From NCBI GenBank assembly GCA_902782645.1, contig CACZNV010000131.1:1-35724 (forward strand): a DNA stretch of 35,724 nucleotides, read 5' to 3'. Below, piece after piece: positions 24,745-32,054 of this stretch; within the stretch, counting starts at the first letter, position 1; every line of letters begins with the position of its first letter. The DNA is from an uncultured Ruminococcus sp. (lineage in GTDB: Bacteria > Bacillota > Clostridia > UBA1212). The translations under genes were made by a program, and so were the position numbers. The notes under the pieces are model-generated. The model was not told where the DNA came from. It did not search any database and saw only the letters and a list, made by a program, of their open reading frames with translations.

Positions 24745-25482
24745 TCAATCACCTATCTCATATCTTATTGCCGCCAGGGTTGCCATGCCTGCGGTCTCCG
24801 TCCTGAGTATTCTGGTGCCCAGCGTCACCGGGGTGAACCCTTCGCTAACCGAGGTTTCAACTTCCTGCATTGAAAATCCGCCCTCGGGCCCGATGAATAA
24901 GTAAATCTTATCCGCGGGGAGTCTCTCCCGCAGAACATCTTTGAGCGTTTTTTCGTGCTCGTTTTCGTAGGGGATTATCCGGAGGCCCCCGTCAATGACG
25001 TTGAAAACATCTTTAAATTTCACCACATCGCCAATGAAAGGAACTATCCCCCTCCCCGATTGTTTCGACGCCTCGGCAGCTATTTTCTGCCACCTGGCAA
25101 CTTTTTTTGCTGCGTCCTGCTTTGTGTCAAACTTCACGACAGTCCTTTCGGTGACCACCGGAATGATGCCGTTTACGCCAAGCTCAACGCATTTCTGAAT
25201 TATAAACTCCATCTTCTCGCCCTTGGGTACGCCCTGGAGAAGAATCACAGGAACCTTAGGCTCTGAAGGACATTCCTCGCTGCCGGTGATTCCGCAGGTG
25301 ATGCAGTCCTTCGAAATATCTTTTATTACGCAGGAATAGACGGTACCCGCAGTGTCGCAAAGAGTGAGAGCGTCGCCGGGTTCAGCTCTGAGCACAGTTC
25401 TCAGGTGGCTCACGTCGGAGCCTGTGATGAAAGCCTTGGCGGCTTCCCTGTCGATATTGGTGTCCGGGACAAAAAACCTCAT
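24745..25482 (-). CDS. rsmE: 16S rRNA (uracil-1498-N3)-methyltransferase RsmE
   Basis: The 245-residue protein has RsmE hallmarks: MRFFVPD start, SHLRTVLR, the LLQGVPKGEKMEFIIQKCVE block, FIGPEGGF and LGTRILRTETA at the SPOUT trefoil knot. It methylates U1498 of 16S rRNA using S-adenosylmethionine. Length is normal. A weak AGGG site precedes the ATG, and a TATAAT lies about 20 nt upstream. The glycosidase start follows 50 nt after its stop. Confidence 0.95.
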   Translation of the reverse strand: MRFFVPDTNIDREAAKAFITGSDVSHLRTVLRAEPGDALTLCDTAGTVYSCVIKDISKDCITCGITGSEECPSEPKVPVILLQGVPKGEKMEFIIQKCVELGVNGIIPVVTERTVVKFDTKQDAAKKVARWQKIAAEASKQSGRGIVPFIGDVVKFKDVFNVIDGGLRIIPYENEHEKTLKDVLRERLPADKIYLFIGPEGGFSMQEVETSVSEGFTPVTLGTRILRTETAGMATLAAIRYEIGD

Positions 25483-25502
25483 AGTGCAATCCCTGCTGAT
25501 TA

Positions 25503-25508
25503 ATTATA
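25503..25508 (-). promoter_or_regulatory. Candidate -10 element before rsmE
   Basis: TATAAT on the minus strand lies about 20 nt before the rsmE ATG. No convincing -35 is seen at 16-18 bp. If real, it makes rsmE and its two followers a transcription unit separate from the coaD group, which ends at a hairpin just upstream. Confidence 0.4.
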
Positions 25509-25573
25509 CCGTTTCTTCTTTAAACGAAGTTTATAATATTTCCGGAAAATAAAGGCTTCTTTGAGAAACACAA

Positions 25574-25606
25574 GGAAGCAACCGCATTTTCAGGCGTATT
25601 GCTTCC
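25574..25606 (-). terminator. Probable terminator after the coiled-coil gene
   Basis: GGAAGCAA and TTGCTTCC arms with inner CGC/GCG pairs form a hairpin about 33 nt after the stop of the coiled-coil gene. On the minus strand it is followed by TTGTGTTTCTC, a mediocre U-tract. Confidence 0.6.
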
Positions 25607-25638
25607 CTGTAAACCGCTGAATCAAACGATTGCGAGAG

Positions 25639-26436
25639 TTACTTTTTGTTTGCGTATTTCTCGAGGAACATTGCGTGGTCAGAGCTTATCGTCTTGTAGT
25701 TTGCCTTGATGTCGTTCTCCATCTTCGTGTAGACGGTCTCGATCATCTGGAGGTTTGTATTGACAACTTCCCTGAGCTTCTGGTAAGCCTTCTCCTGGTC
25801 GTTTTCAACCTTTTTGCGAACTGCGTCTGCATAGGCATCGGCGTCGGCGCGAACGTTTGCAGAGTAGTTGTCCGCATCGTCCTTGACGGTCTTCATGTAA
25901 ACCGCGGCGTCTTCTTTAGCTTTCGCTGTGATGGCGTGCTCTTCGACGAGCCCTGCGGCTCTCTTTTTAGCTGTTTCCACGATAACGGCAGCTTCGTCTT
26001 CAGCATCGGCAACAATCTTTTCGGCTTCTTTTTTGCCCTGTGCATTGGCGGCTTCGATGGCATCCGAGCATGTTCTGTCGCAGTCTTCCTTGCGCTTCTG
26101 GATATCAGCGTCAAGCTTTGCGGACTGTTCATCGAGTGTCTTCTTCATTTTGTTTGCGCTGTTGACAATGGTCATTGCGTTGTCAAGCACGTTGTGAGCC
26201 CTGTCGATTGCTTCCGGAAGGTTGTCGTTCAGCAAAGCTACAATCTCTCTGAGCCTTGCGGGATCCTCTATCGTACCTTTCTTGCGGGTAAAGCCTCCCT
26301 CTTTCATGGAATCGACGATTCCGGTCAATTCTTCGAGTGCCGATTTGTACTCGGCAAGTTTTTTCTTTTCAGCGCCCACAGAAAAATTTCCGGAATCTCC
26401 ACCTGCCGGTCTGTCGTCTTCGTAATACTCTGCCAT
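25639..26436 (-). CDS. Long coiled-coil protein in the coaD cluster
   Basis: The ATG at 26436 (MAEYYEDDRPAGGD) follows CGGAGGAT. The upstream start at 26478 has no such site. The 265 residues comprise an acidic, Gly-rich N-terminal tail and then an almost unbroken helical region rich in Ala, Lys and Glu. An example is KKEAEKIVADAEDEAAVIVE, which has ATP-synthase-b-subunit or DivIVA-like character. There is no membrane segment. Two Cys (EDCDRTCSD) lie mid-helix. Its place beside coaD and rsmD in Clostridia suggests a cell-envelope or division scaffold, but that is inference. Function unknown. Confidence 0.8.
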   Translation of the reverse strand: MAEYYEDDRPAGGDSGNFSVGAEKKKLAEYKSALEELTGIVDSMKEGGFTRKKGTIEDPARLREIVALLNDNLPEAIDRAHNVLDNAMTIVNSANKMKKTLDEQSAKLDADIQKRKEDCDRTCSDAIEAANAQGKKEAEKIVADAEDEAAVIVETAKKRAAGLVEEHAITAKAKEDAAVYMKTVKDDADNYSANVRADADAYADAVRKKVENDQEKAYQKLREVVNTNLQMIETVYTKMENDIKANYKTISSDHAMFLEKYANKK

Positions 26437-26511
26437 TTTTTTATCCTCCGTTTGTATCGTCTTGCCCGGACCGGGCACCCCTCTCTTTTTTGAACACCCG
26501 AGGCGTTCCTT

Positions 26512-27009
26512 CTATTTCGTCTTCACTTTATCGTAAATGTCGCCAATGACGTTCTCAGGCACAAGGCCGCGGATGTTTCCGCCGTGCATCGCCACATCCT
26601 TAACCACGCTTGAACTCAGATATGAGTTGTTAATATCGGTCATGAGGAATATGGTTTCCACGTCCGGACTCATGTGTTTGTTGAGCATAGCCATCTGAAG
26701 CTCGTACTCATAATCCGATACGGCACGAAGACCTCTCACGATTGCGTCCGCTTTTTTTTCGTGCACAAAATCCACCAGCAGGCCTTCGAACATTTCTACC
26801 TTCACGTTTGGTATGTCCGCTGTGCACTTCCTGATGATAGCTACCCGCTCCTCCATCGTAAACAGTGTCTTTTTAGCGTCGTTTCGCAGGACTCCGACGA
26901 TGAGCGAGTCGAACAATCTGGATGCTCTAATTATAATATCCAAATGTCCGTTCGTCAACGGGTCAAAGCTTCCGGGATAGATTCCAATCCTCTTTTTTTT
27001 CGTCTCCAT
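26512..27009 (-). CDS. coaD: Phosphopantetheine adenylyltransferase
   Basis: CoaD makes dephospho-CoA from 4'-phosphopantetheine and ATP in coenzyme A synthesis. Its motifs are clear: [20 protein letters not shown] with the nucleotidyltransferase [19 protein letters not shown], and [11 protein letters not shown] near the C-terminus. The ATG at 27009 gives about 165 residues, the family norm. A start at 27039 would overlap rsmD by 20 nt and lacks a ribosome site. GGAGAG lies 13-14 nt ahead of the ATG and could also serve a TTG at 27015. It follows rsmD in the usual Firmicute order. Confidence 0.95.
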   Translation of the reverse strand: METKKKRIGIYPGSFDPLTNGHLDIIIRASRLFDSLIVGVLRNDAKKTLFTMEERVAIIRKCTADIPNVKVEMFEGLLVDFVHEKKADAIVRGLRAVSDYEYELQMAMLNKHMSPDVETIFLMTDINNSYLSSSVVKDVAMHGGNIRGLVPENVIGDIYDKVKTK

Positions 27010-27019
27010 AGGCAAATTT

Positions 27020-27607
27020 TTACTCTCCACGGTATTCATAAAGTGTCACGGCGACGGTGCCGTAGCTTCTTGTTTTGATTTTCTCAAATCCGCCGATAAC
27101 ATCCGGGAACTCCTCTTCCCTGGCATGCTCGCAGACCGCCACAGTTCTCTTCGGAGGAAAAATGTCCTCATTTACTCCGCGGCAGATTCTTTCGATGCCC
27201 TTGGCGGTGAGGGCCTTCTCCACATACCCTTTTCTGTAGGGAGGATCGAGCAGGAGCAGGTCCGCATGCAGGTCTTTTCTGACCATGGCCTGCAGGGCCT
27301 CCTTGTAGTCGCCCTTTACGACCTCTGACATGCCGCCAAGGTCAAGGGCTGCAACATTCTCCCGTATTATCTTCACGCAGTCGGCGGAGATGTCGCAGAA
27401 AACGCAATGCTTTGCACCCCTGCTCAGGGCCTCGATTCCGAGGCTGCCGTTGCCGGAGAACATGTCGAAAACCGTTGCCCCGGGAATCTCCTCCATAATC
27501 ATACTGAACATGGCCTCTTTCACCCTGTCAAGGGTAGGCTTTGTCCCGTCGCTGTCAAGCGTCTTCAGTTTGCGTCCGCGGCAGGTCCCCGCGATAACCC
27601 TTACCAT
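27020..27607 (-). CDS. rsmD: 16S rRNA (guanine-966-N2)-methyltransferase RsmD
   Basis: The 195-residue protein begins [18 protein letters not shown] and has the SAM-binding [18 protein letters not shown] and the catalytic [10 protein letters not shown] (the DPPY motif of N-methyltransferases). It methylates G966 of 16S rRNA. A GAGGCAG site precedes the ATG. It follows the M24 peptidase by 9 nt and runs straight into coaD. Confidence 0.95.
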   Translation of the reverse strand: MVRVIAGTCRGRKLKTLDSDGTKPTLDRVKEAMFSMIMEEIPGATVFDMFSGNGSLGIEALSRGAKHCVFCDISADCVKIIRENVAALDLGGMSEVVKGDYKEALQAMVRKDLHADLLLLDPPYRKGYVEKALTAKGIERICRGVNEDIFPPKRTVAVCEHAREEEFPDVIGGFEKIKTRSYGTVAVTLYEYRGE

Positions 27608-27616
27608 TCCGCTGCC

Positions 27617-28699
27617 TCAAAAGATCAGCAGATCTCTCACAGGCGCCTTTGTGATCATCCTGAGTTTGCCGTTGTCGCCAATGGTAACAAGGTCCTCGAT
27701 TCTCACACCGCCAAGGCCAGGAACATAGATTCCCGGCTCGACGCTGAATATCATGCCTTTTTCAAGCACCAGCTCGCTTCCGGGCGACACCGAAACGCCT
27801 TCGTGGACATCGATCCCCACGCCGTGGCCAAGGCTGTGGCCGAAATACTCGCCGTAGCCGTAGCCGGCAATCACATCCCTTGCCAGCTTGTCCAGATCCT
27901 TGCCCTTCATTCCGGGTTTGTATCCGTCAATAGCGGTCTGCTGGGCCTCTTTTACCACCTCGTAGATTTTGCGCATCTCCGCAGAGGGCTCCCCCGCAAA
28001 AACAGTTCTCGTCATATCCGAGCACATACCGTTGTAGAAGGCGCCGAAGTCTATGGTGATGCCGTCGCCCTTCCCGATGACCTTCCCGCTGGCGGTTCCG
28101 TGGGGCATGCTGCCTCTCACGCCTGACGCGATAATAGTGTCGAAAGAGGGTTTGTCCGCGCCCGCCGTTCTCATCTCATACTCAAGCCTTGCGGCGAGCT
28201 CAATCTCGGTGATGCCTGTCTTGATGTACTTGAAGGTTCTCTCAAGGGCTGCGGAGGCAAGGTCGCAGGCGGCCTCTACCTTGGCGATTTCTTCGGGGGT
28301 CTTGATGATTCTTGAGTCAAGGAAGAGATTTCCAACACCGAAGAGCTCCACGCCAAGCTTTTCAAAGTAGTTCACATACATGGTGTGAAGCACCGCAAGG
28401 TCCTCATAGCCCACCTTTTTAATGCCTTCCTGCATGACAAGATCTGCCATCGTTTTAAGGTTCCATGCGCCGCTCTTGACCAGCTCGTAGTCGCCGGACT
28501 GATTTCCGGCCTGCACATAGTAGCGGGAGTCCGTTATGATGAACTTCTTGTCCTTCGTTATCAAAAGCAGTGCGTCGCCGTAGCCTGTGAAGCTGCTGCA
28601 GTAGTAGACGTTCTGCCACGAACTGACGATTATAGCGTCGTATTCCTTTTCATCGAGGAACTTTCTGACGGCTTTTACAACTCTTCTCTCTTCTTCCAA
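27617..28699 (-). CDS. M24 family aminopeptidase (Xaa-Pro type)
   Basis: The start is set at TTG 28699 because AAGGTGAT stands five bases before it; an upstream TTG at 28720 has no such site. The 360-residue protein has the creatinase/prolidase N-terminal domain (EYDAIIVSSWQNVYYCSSFTG) and the pita-bread metallopeptidase domain. Metal ligands are seen in ITIDFGAFYNGMCSDMTRTV (two Asp), GHSLGHGVGIDVHE (His), FSVEPGIYVP (Glu) and GVRIEDL (Glu). It removes N-terminal residues next to proline in cytosolic peptides. It is linked tightly with rsmD. Confidence 0.92.
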   Translation of the reverse strand: MEEERRVVKAVRKFLDEKEYDAIIVSSWQNVYYCSSFTGYGDALLLITKDKKFIITDSRYYVQAGNQSGDYELVKSGAWNLKTMADLVMQEGIKKVGYEDLAVLHTMYVNYFEKLGVELFGVGNLFLDSRIIKTPEEIAKVEAACDLASAALERTFKYIKTGITEIELAARLEYEMRTAGADKPSFDTIIASGVRGSMPHGTASGKVIGKGDGITIDFGAFYNGMCSDMTRTVFAGEPSAEMRKIYEVVKEAQQTAIDGYKPGMKGKDLDKLARDVIAGYGYGEYFGHSLGHGVGIDVHEGVSVSPGSELVLEKGMIFSVEPGIYVPGLGGVRIEDLVTIGDNGKLRMITKAPVRDLLIF

Positions 28700-28751
28700 A
28701 ATAATCACCTTCCGTTGCAATTCTTTCCGGGTTTCACGTCTCCGGCGCCTT

Positions 28752-29069
28752 TCAGACGTCGTCTACGACCTCGTCGGCGGTCTCGCCCTCTTTTGCGGGC
28801 TCTTTGTCCTTATCCTTGTCTTTGTCCTTTACCACCTTTTTTGCAGTGCTTGAAATCGCCTTGCCGATGGCTTTGCCTGCGTCGCCGAAGCTGTGGCCGA
28901 CGCCGCTCCAGTCCTTTCTCAGGTCGGGATCCTCCTCGCCCTCCTTGGGCTCTTCTTCAGTCGCCTTGTTGAAACCTTTCTTCACAGATTTTGCAAGAGC
29001 CTTGCCAAAGCCTTTAAAAGCCCGTCCTGTGTCTCCGCCAAACTCTTTCCAATCGTCCTTAACTGCCAT
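28752..29069 (-). CDS. Small two-repeat amphipathic protein with KD tail
   Basis: The 105-residue protein consists of two copies of one module of about 25 residues: DWKEFGGDTGRAFKGFGKAL then AKSVKKG, and DWSGVGHSFGDAGKAIGKAI then SSTAKK. They are joined by an acidic Glu/Pro linker. It ends in a four-fold Lys-Asp run and an acidic tail. There is no signal peptide or membrane segment. The Trp plus Gly/Ala/Lys pattern predicts amphipathic helices that may bind membrane or nucleic acid. I know similar short Clostridial proteins but no assigned function. It lies between the YfhO gene and the M24 peptidase. Confidence 0.8.
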   Translation of the reverse strand: MAVKDDWKEFGGDTGRAFKGFGKALAKSVKKGFNKATEEEPKEGEEDPDLRKDWSGVGHSFGDAGKAIGKAISSTAKKVVKDKDKDKDKEPAKEGETADEVVDDV

Positions 29070-29079
29070 TTTTTATGCC

Positions 29080-29095
29080 CCGGGGAAAGCCCCGG
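29080..29095 (-). promoter_or_regulatory. GC hairpin covering the ribosome site of the small repeat protein
   Basis: On the minus strand CCGGGG-CTTT-CCCCGG forms a perfect 6-bp GC stem ending 10 nt before the ATG at 29069. The purine-rich GGGG that could serve as ribosome site sits in and just after the stem. It could tune translation, or act as a weak transcript barrier after the YfhO stop. No U-tract follows. Confidence 0.35.
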
Positions 29096-29107
29096 ACCGT
29101 CCTTTCT

Positions 29108-31570
29108 TTATTTATCTGTCTGATTATATTCCAAACCCGAACCGTTGTTAATAGCCGAGTTCTCTTTAAGGTTTCTTTTTCTCTTCTTTTGGAAAAGAAT
29201 CACTGCTATCATCTCTGCAGAGCCCACAACGATTCCGCAGCCCGTCAATATCAATCCCGTGTTCTCTCCCGGAGTGTTGTAGACCGCCTCCACGCTGCTG
29301 ACACCCGCCTCAAGGGGTATCGCAATAAGGCCCGCAGATTCATATGCGCTTACGGTCTTGCCGTTGACCTTCACCGTGAAACCCGTCGAATAAGGCGCGC
29401 TAACAAAGGCGACGCAGGGCTCGCCGGCCTCGAAAACAGCCTTAAAACCGTCGTCAGTCATTTCAAAAGTCTTTGCCGCCAAAAGTTTTCTTTCCGCGGC
29501 AGCGTCGGAGAGGCTCTTCAACCCGCCAATGTCGCCGTGGCTGACACCTGCCGCCTTGGCGTCTTTTTCGTCAAGGACCACATAGGAAAGCATAGCGAGG
29601 GCCCTTTGGTCCTTCGGAAGCGCCTTTATTTCCTCCGGGGTCACATAACTTGTGTAGGCAAAGCCCATGGGAATAAAGTTTTCGTACTCGAAAATGTATA
29701 CGACGCTGCCGTCGGGGTACTTATACTCGGCGTATTTTTTGCCTCCCGCGGGACCTCCATTCGGGTTTGAAGTGAGGTAGAACCTTGCCGACAGTAGGGC
29801 CATTTCCGCCTCTGAAAAACTGCCTGTGGTGGTGACGTTTCTCGGCTCGCCAATGAGCTCGTAGAACTTAAACAGGCTGCCGTCCACTGTGCTGATGAAG
29901 GAGTTGACGGAGGGTATGCCCGTAAGCATTGATACGTTGTCGAATGAATCTGCGAAGTAGGTCTTGCCCTCTTCATGCCAGTCGCAGCGCATCCTGTAGT
30001 TTTTATCTGCGGGGAGCAGTTTTGCGATACCGCCGGATGAGGTCAGAATCGCCTTGGCTTTGTCCGCACCCATTGCCCCCTCTGTATTGGCAATGCCTTC
30101 TTCGTAGTAGTTTTCGGCAACATGGGTGCCCAAAGAGTATCTCAGGGCTGCCGCTCCCGTCGTCAAAACACCTGCTGCAAGAACACATACGGTGAGAGTT
30201 TTTGCGAATTTTTTCGGATCCGTTTTGATCGCCAGCGCCAGCATGCCGAAGGCGAAAGCCTGGCCCGCAAAGCCGTAGATCACCAGCATGGCCACATTGA
30301 CGTTTTCGGTCATCGACGTTACGCCCCTCAGCTTGTACCAGAGGACGGCCGCCAGCTCTATTAGCATTGTGAGAACCACACAGACAAGGTTGATCAATGC
30401 GCCGGAAACTATGTCTTTTTTGGTGAACGATTCCGTGTCATTGGCGTCTTCCGCCGTGTACCTGTCAACGGCAACGCAGGAGAGCATTGCGAAAACAAGG
30501 GCGGGCATGAAGAACCAGCGGGCGTAATAGTGGGTGTTGAAAAACGAGAAGGCTCCGTTCAGAACGGGGACCAGCGAGATTATCGCCAATGTCACAGGGA
30601 GGTAAGCTTTTGCCTTCCTGAAATTCTTCTTTATATAGGGAAAAACCAGGGCCATAGCGGCAAAGGGAAGAGCCATTGCGCAGGAGCTGCAGCCCTGCTG
30701 GAACAGATAGTTTCCGGAGCCCATCACATCCGCGGGCATGAAGTATGCCTGAAGGATGGTGACATACTGCGTGAAGTGGTAGAAGAGGCTGAAATCGTGG
30801 GAGCCCACCCGGGGGTTCGAGGCCACCGCCAAGATCGAAGGCAGTAACACAACACCCGCCAAGGCAACACCCAGCGCACCCTCGAAAAGCACCTTGCCGA
30901 AGTCAAACAGCTTGGCCTTTGCACTCCCCTTCACGAGAAGCACCCTGAACACAAACCATATCACAAGGAATATGACCTCGCCGAAGAACAGGTAGAAGTT
31001 TGTCATTGCCGACAACGCAACCGCCGCGGCAAACACAAGAGGTTTGCCTTCGAGGAGCTTTTCAAACGCCGCCAGCAGCCACGGAAAAAGAGCCATCGAG
31101 TCGTGGAACGGGAAAAGAAGGCTGACCGTCTGAATGCCGGAGAATGCGTAAAACAGGCCGCAAAGCATTGCCGCGTTTTTGCTTTTAACGAATTTTTTCG
31201 CAAAAACCGCGGCGCCGACAGCAGCTGTGACATACTTCAGCACCAGCATTGGCGCAGTCAGATACGGCGCCGCAGCCGCAGGAAAGATTGCAATTATCAG
31301 CGTAAACGGGCTGTTCAAATTGTAGAAACTGAGAGCCGTAGAGGGGTCGGAGCCCAGGTCTATGAGCCAGCTCCAGTTTGCCGGCGAGCGGATCAGCGAG
31401 ACATTGTAAATGTTGAATATCTGCTGCTGCCATGTGAAGTCATCCGATAAAAGAAGCATCCCCCTGCCGGCAATGAGGGCAGGCAGAACAGCCAAAAAGG
31501 CCGCAACGGCCGCAAGCAGCGCCGTCCGGCCGATATAGCCGTATCTTTTTTCTTTCCTCAGATCGTTCAT
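29108..31570 (-). CDS. YfhO-family membrane protein
   Basis: The 820-residue protein has about 12-13 membrane segments in the first 500 residues, then an extracytoplasmic beta-rich C-terminal domain, then a final membrane segment (GLILTGCGIVVGSAEMIAVI) and a basic tail. The N-terminal DFTWQQQIFNIYN, LGSDPSTALSFYNLNSPF and CGLFYAFSGIQ are the YfhO signature. YfhO-family proteins are GT-C-like glycosyltransferases, reported to act in lipoteichoic-acid or lipid glycosylation in Gram-positives. The donor here is unknown. The ribosome site is weak. An extended -10 lies about 75 nt upstream. Confidence 0.88.
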   Translation of the reverse strand: MNDLRKEKRYGYIGRTALLAAVAAFLAVLPALIAGRGMLLLSDDFTWQQQIFNIYNVSLIRSPANWSWLIDLGSDPSTALSFYNLNSPFTLIIAIFPAAAAPYLTAPMLVLKYVTAAVGAAVFAKKFVKSKNAAMLCGLFYAFSGIQTVSLLFPFHDSMALFPWLLAAFEKLLEGKPLVFAAAVALSAMTNFYLFFGEVIFLVIWFVFRVLLVKGSAKAKLFDFGKVLFEGALGVALAGVVLLPSILAVASNPRVGSHDFSLFYHFTQYVTILQAYFMPADVMGSGNYLFQQGCSSCAMALPFAAMALVFPYIKKNFRKAKAYLPVTLAIISLVPVLNGAFSFFNTHYYARWFFMPALVFAMLSCVAVDRYTAEDANDTESFTKKDIVSGALINLVCVVLTMLIELAAVLWYKLRGVTSMTENVNVAMLVIYGFAGQAFAFGMLALAIKTDPKKFAKTLTVCVLAAGVLTTGAAALRYSLGTHVAENYYEEGIANTEGAMGADKAKAILTSSGGIAKLLPADKNYRMRCDWHEEGKTYFADSFDNVSMLTGIPSVNSFISTVDGSLFKFYELIGEPRNVTTTGSFSEAEMALLSARFYLTSNPNGGPAGGKKYAEYKYPDGSVVYIFEYENFIPMGFAYTSYVTPEEIKALPKDQRALAMLSYVVLDEKDAKAAGVSHGDIGGLKSLSDAAAERKLLAAKTFEMTDDGFKAVFEAGEPCVAFVSAPYSTGFTVKVNGKTVSAYESAGLIAIPLEAGVSSVEAVYNTPGENTGLILTGCGIVVGSAEMIAVILFQKKRKRNLKENSAINNGSGLEYNQTDK

Positions 31571-31643
31571 CGTTTTTACATTGGCGGTCCTTTGCCCGCC
31601 TTTTAGCCTCTCAGAAGCTCTCAGTCACAAGTTTTCACCTGTT

Positions 31644-31649
31644 ATTGTA
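31644..31649 (-). promoter_or_regulatory. Candidate extended -10 before the YfhO gene
   Basis: TGGTACAAT on the minus strand (-10 TACAAT), with no good -35, about 75 nt before the ATG. Confidence 0.35.
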
Positions 31650-31672
31650 CCATCAAAAACCGCTAAAGTCTT

Positions 31673-31849
31673 TCACATTTTGCAGGCAACTTCCGCCTGC
31701 TTTTTGTAGAAGGCTATGCCGAGTTTCAAAATGCTCAGCCCCCGTTCCTCAAGAGGAAGCGCATATTCTTTTTCATCGATCTGCAGCAGTGCGTCCCGGG
31801 ACAGGGCCTGAAGCTGCTCTGTTATCGTATCTGCATTGGCGGCGGCATG
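31673..31849 (-). pseudogene. C-terminal remnant of an AAA-ATPase / PD-(D/E)XK (DUF1703-like) protein
   Basis: A 58-codon frame without start or ribosome site reads ITEQLQALSRDALLQIDEKE, YALPLEERGLSILKLGIAFY and ends KKQAEVACKM stop. The block ALxQIxxKxYALPLE..G..ILKxGIxF is the C-terminal end of the AAA-ATPase-like proteins with a DUF1703 nuclease domain, common in anaerobes. The rest of the gene is missing; its 5' side is replaced by the repeat array. Confidence 0.7.
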
Positions 31850-31970
31850 TCAAGTTACATGTCAAATTACAAGCGAAGAATGTCAAATTACAAGCGTTTA
31901 ATGTCAAATTGCATGTCAAATTACAACCAATGAATGTCAAATTACAAGTGTTGAATGTCAAAATACAAAT
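31846..31970. repeat. ATGTCAAATTACAA array with 12-21-21 spacing
   Basis: Seven copies of ATGTCAAATTACAA (some truncated) start at 31847, 31859, 31880, 31901, 31913, 31934 and 31955. The intervals are 12, 21, 21, 12, 21 and 21 bp, i.e. a 54-bp higher-order unit present twice plus a part. On the minus strand each copy carries TTTGACAT. Frames through it give repeated short peptides, but no ribosome site supports translation. Confidence 0.85.
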
Positions 31971-31971
31971 C

Positions 31972-32016
31972 AAAAAACGGTCCGGATTTTATCATGCGAC
32001 TCGCCCGAGACCGTTT
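31972..32016 (-). terminator. Terminator after the radical SAM operon
   Basis: AACGGTC and GACCGTT (32009-32015 and 31976-31982) form the outer stem of a hairpin with inner CGG/CCG pairs. It is followed on the minus strand by TTTTTG. It begins about 40 nt after the radical SAM stop. Confidence 0.65.
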
Positions 32017-32054
32017 GTCGGTGTTTTTTGAAGACCAAACCGTGTGCTTTTACT

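Noticed and set aside
25630-26493. Plus-strand Cys/Phe-rich frame opposite the coiled-coil gene
   Set aside because: A typical antisense artefact of an Ala/Lys/Glu-rich coiled coil.
31846-31970. CRISPR array
   Set aside because: Units are only 12-21 bp, the variable parts are 7 bp, and no cas gene is near.
31645-32031. Repetitive NVKLQ-type protein read through the array on the plus strand
   Set aside because: No ribosome site; both strands stay open because the repeat lengths are multiples of three.
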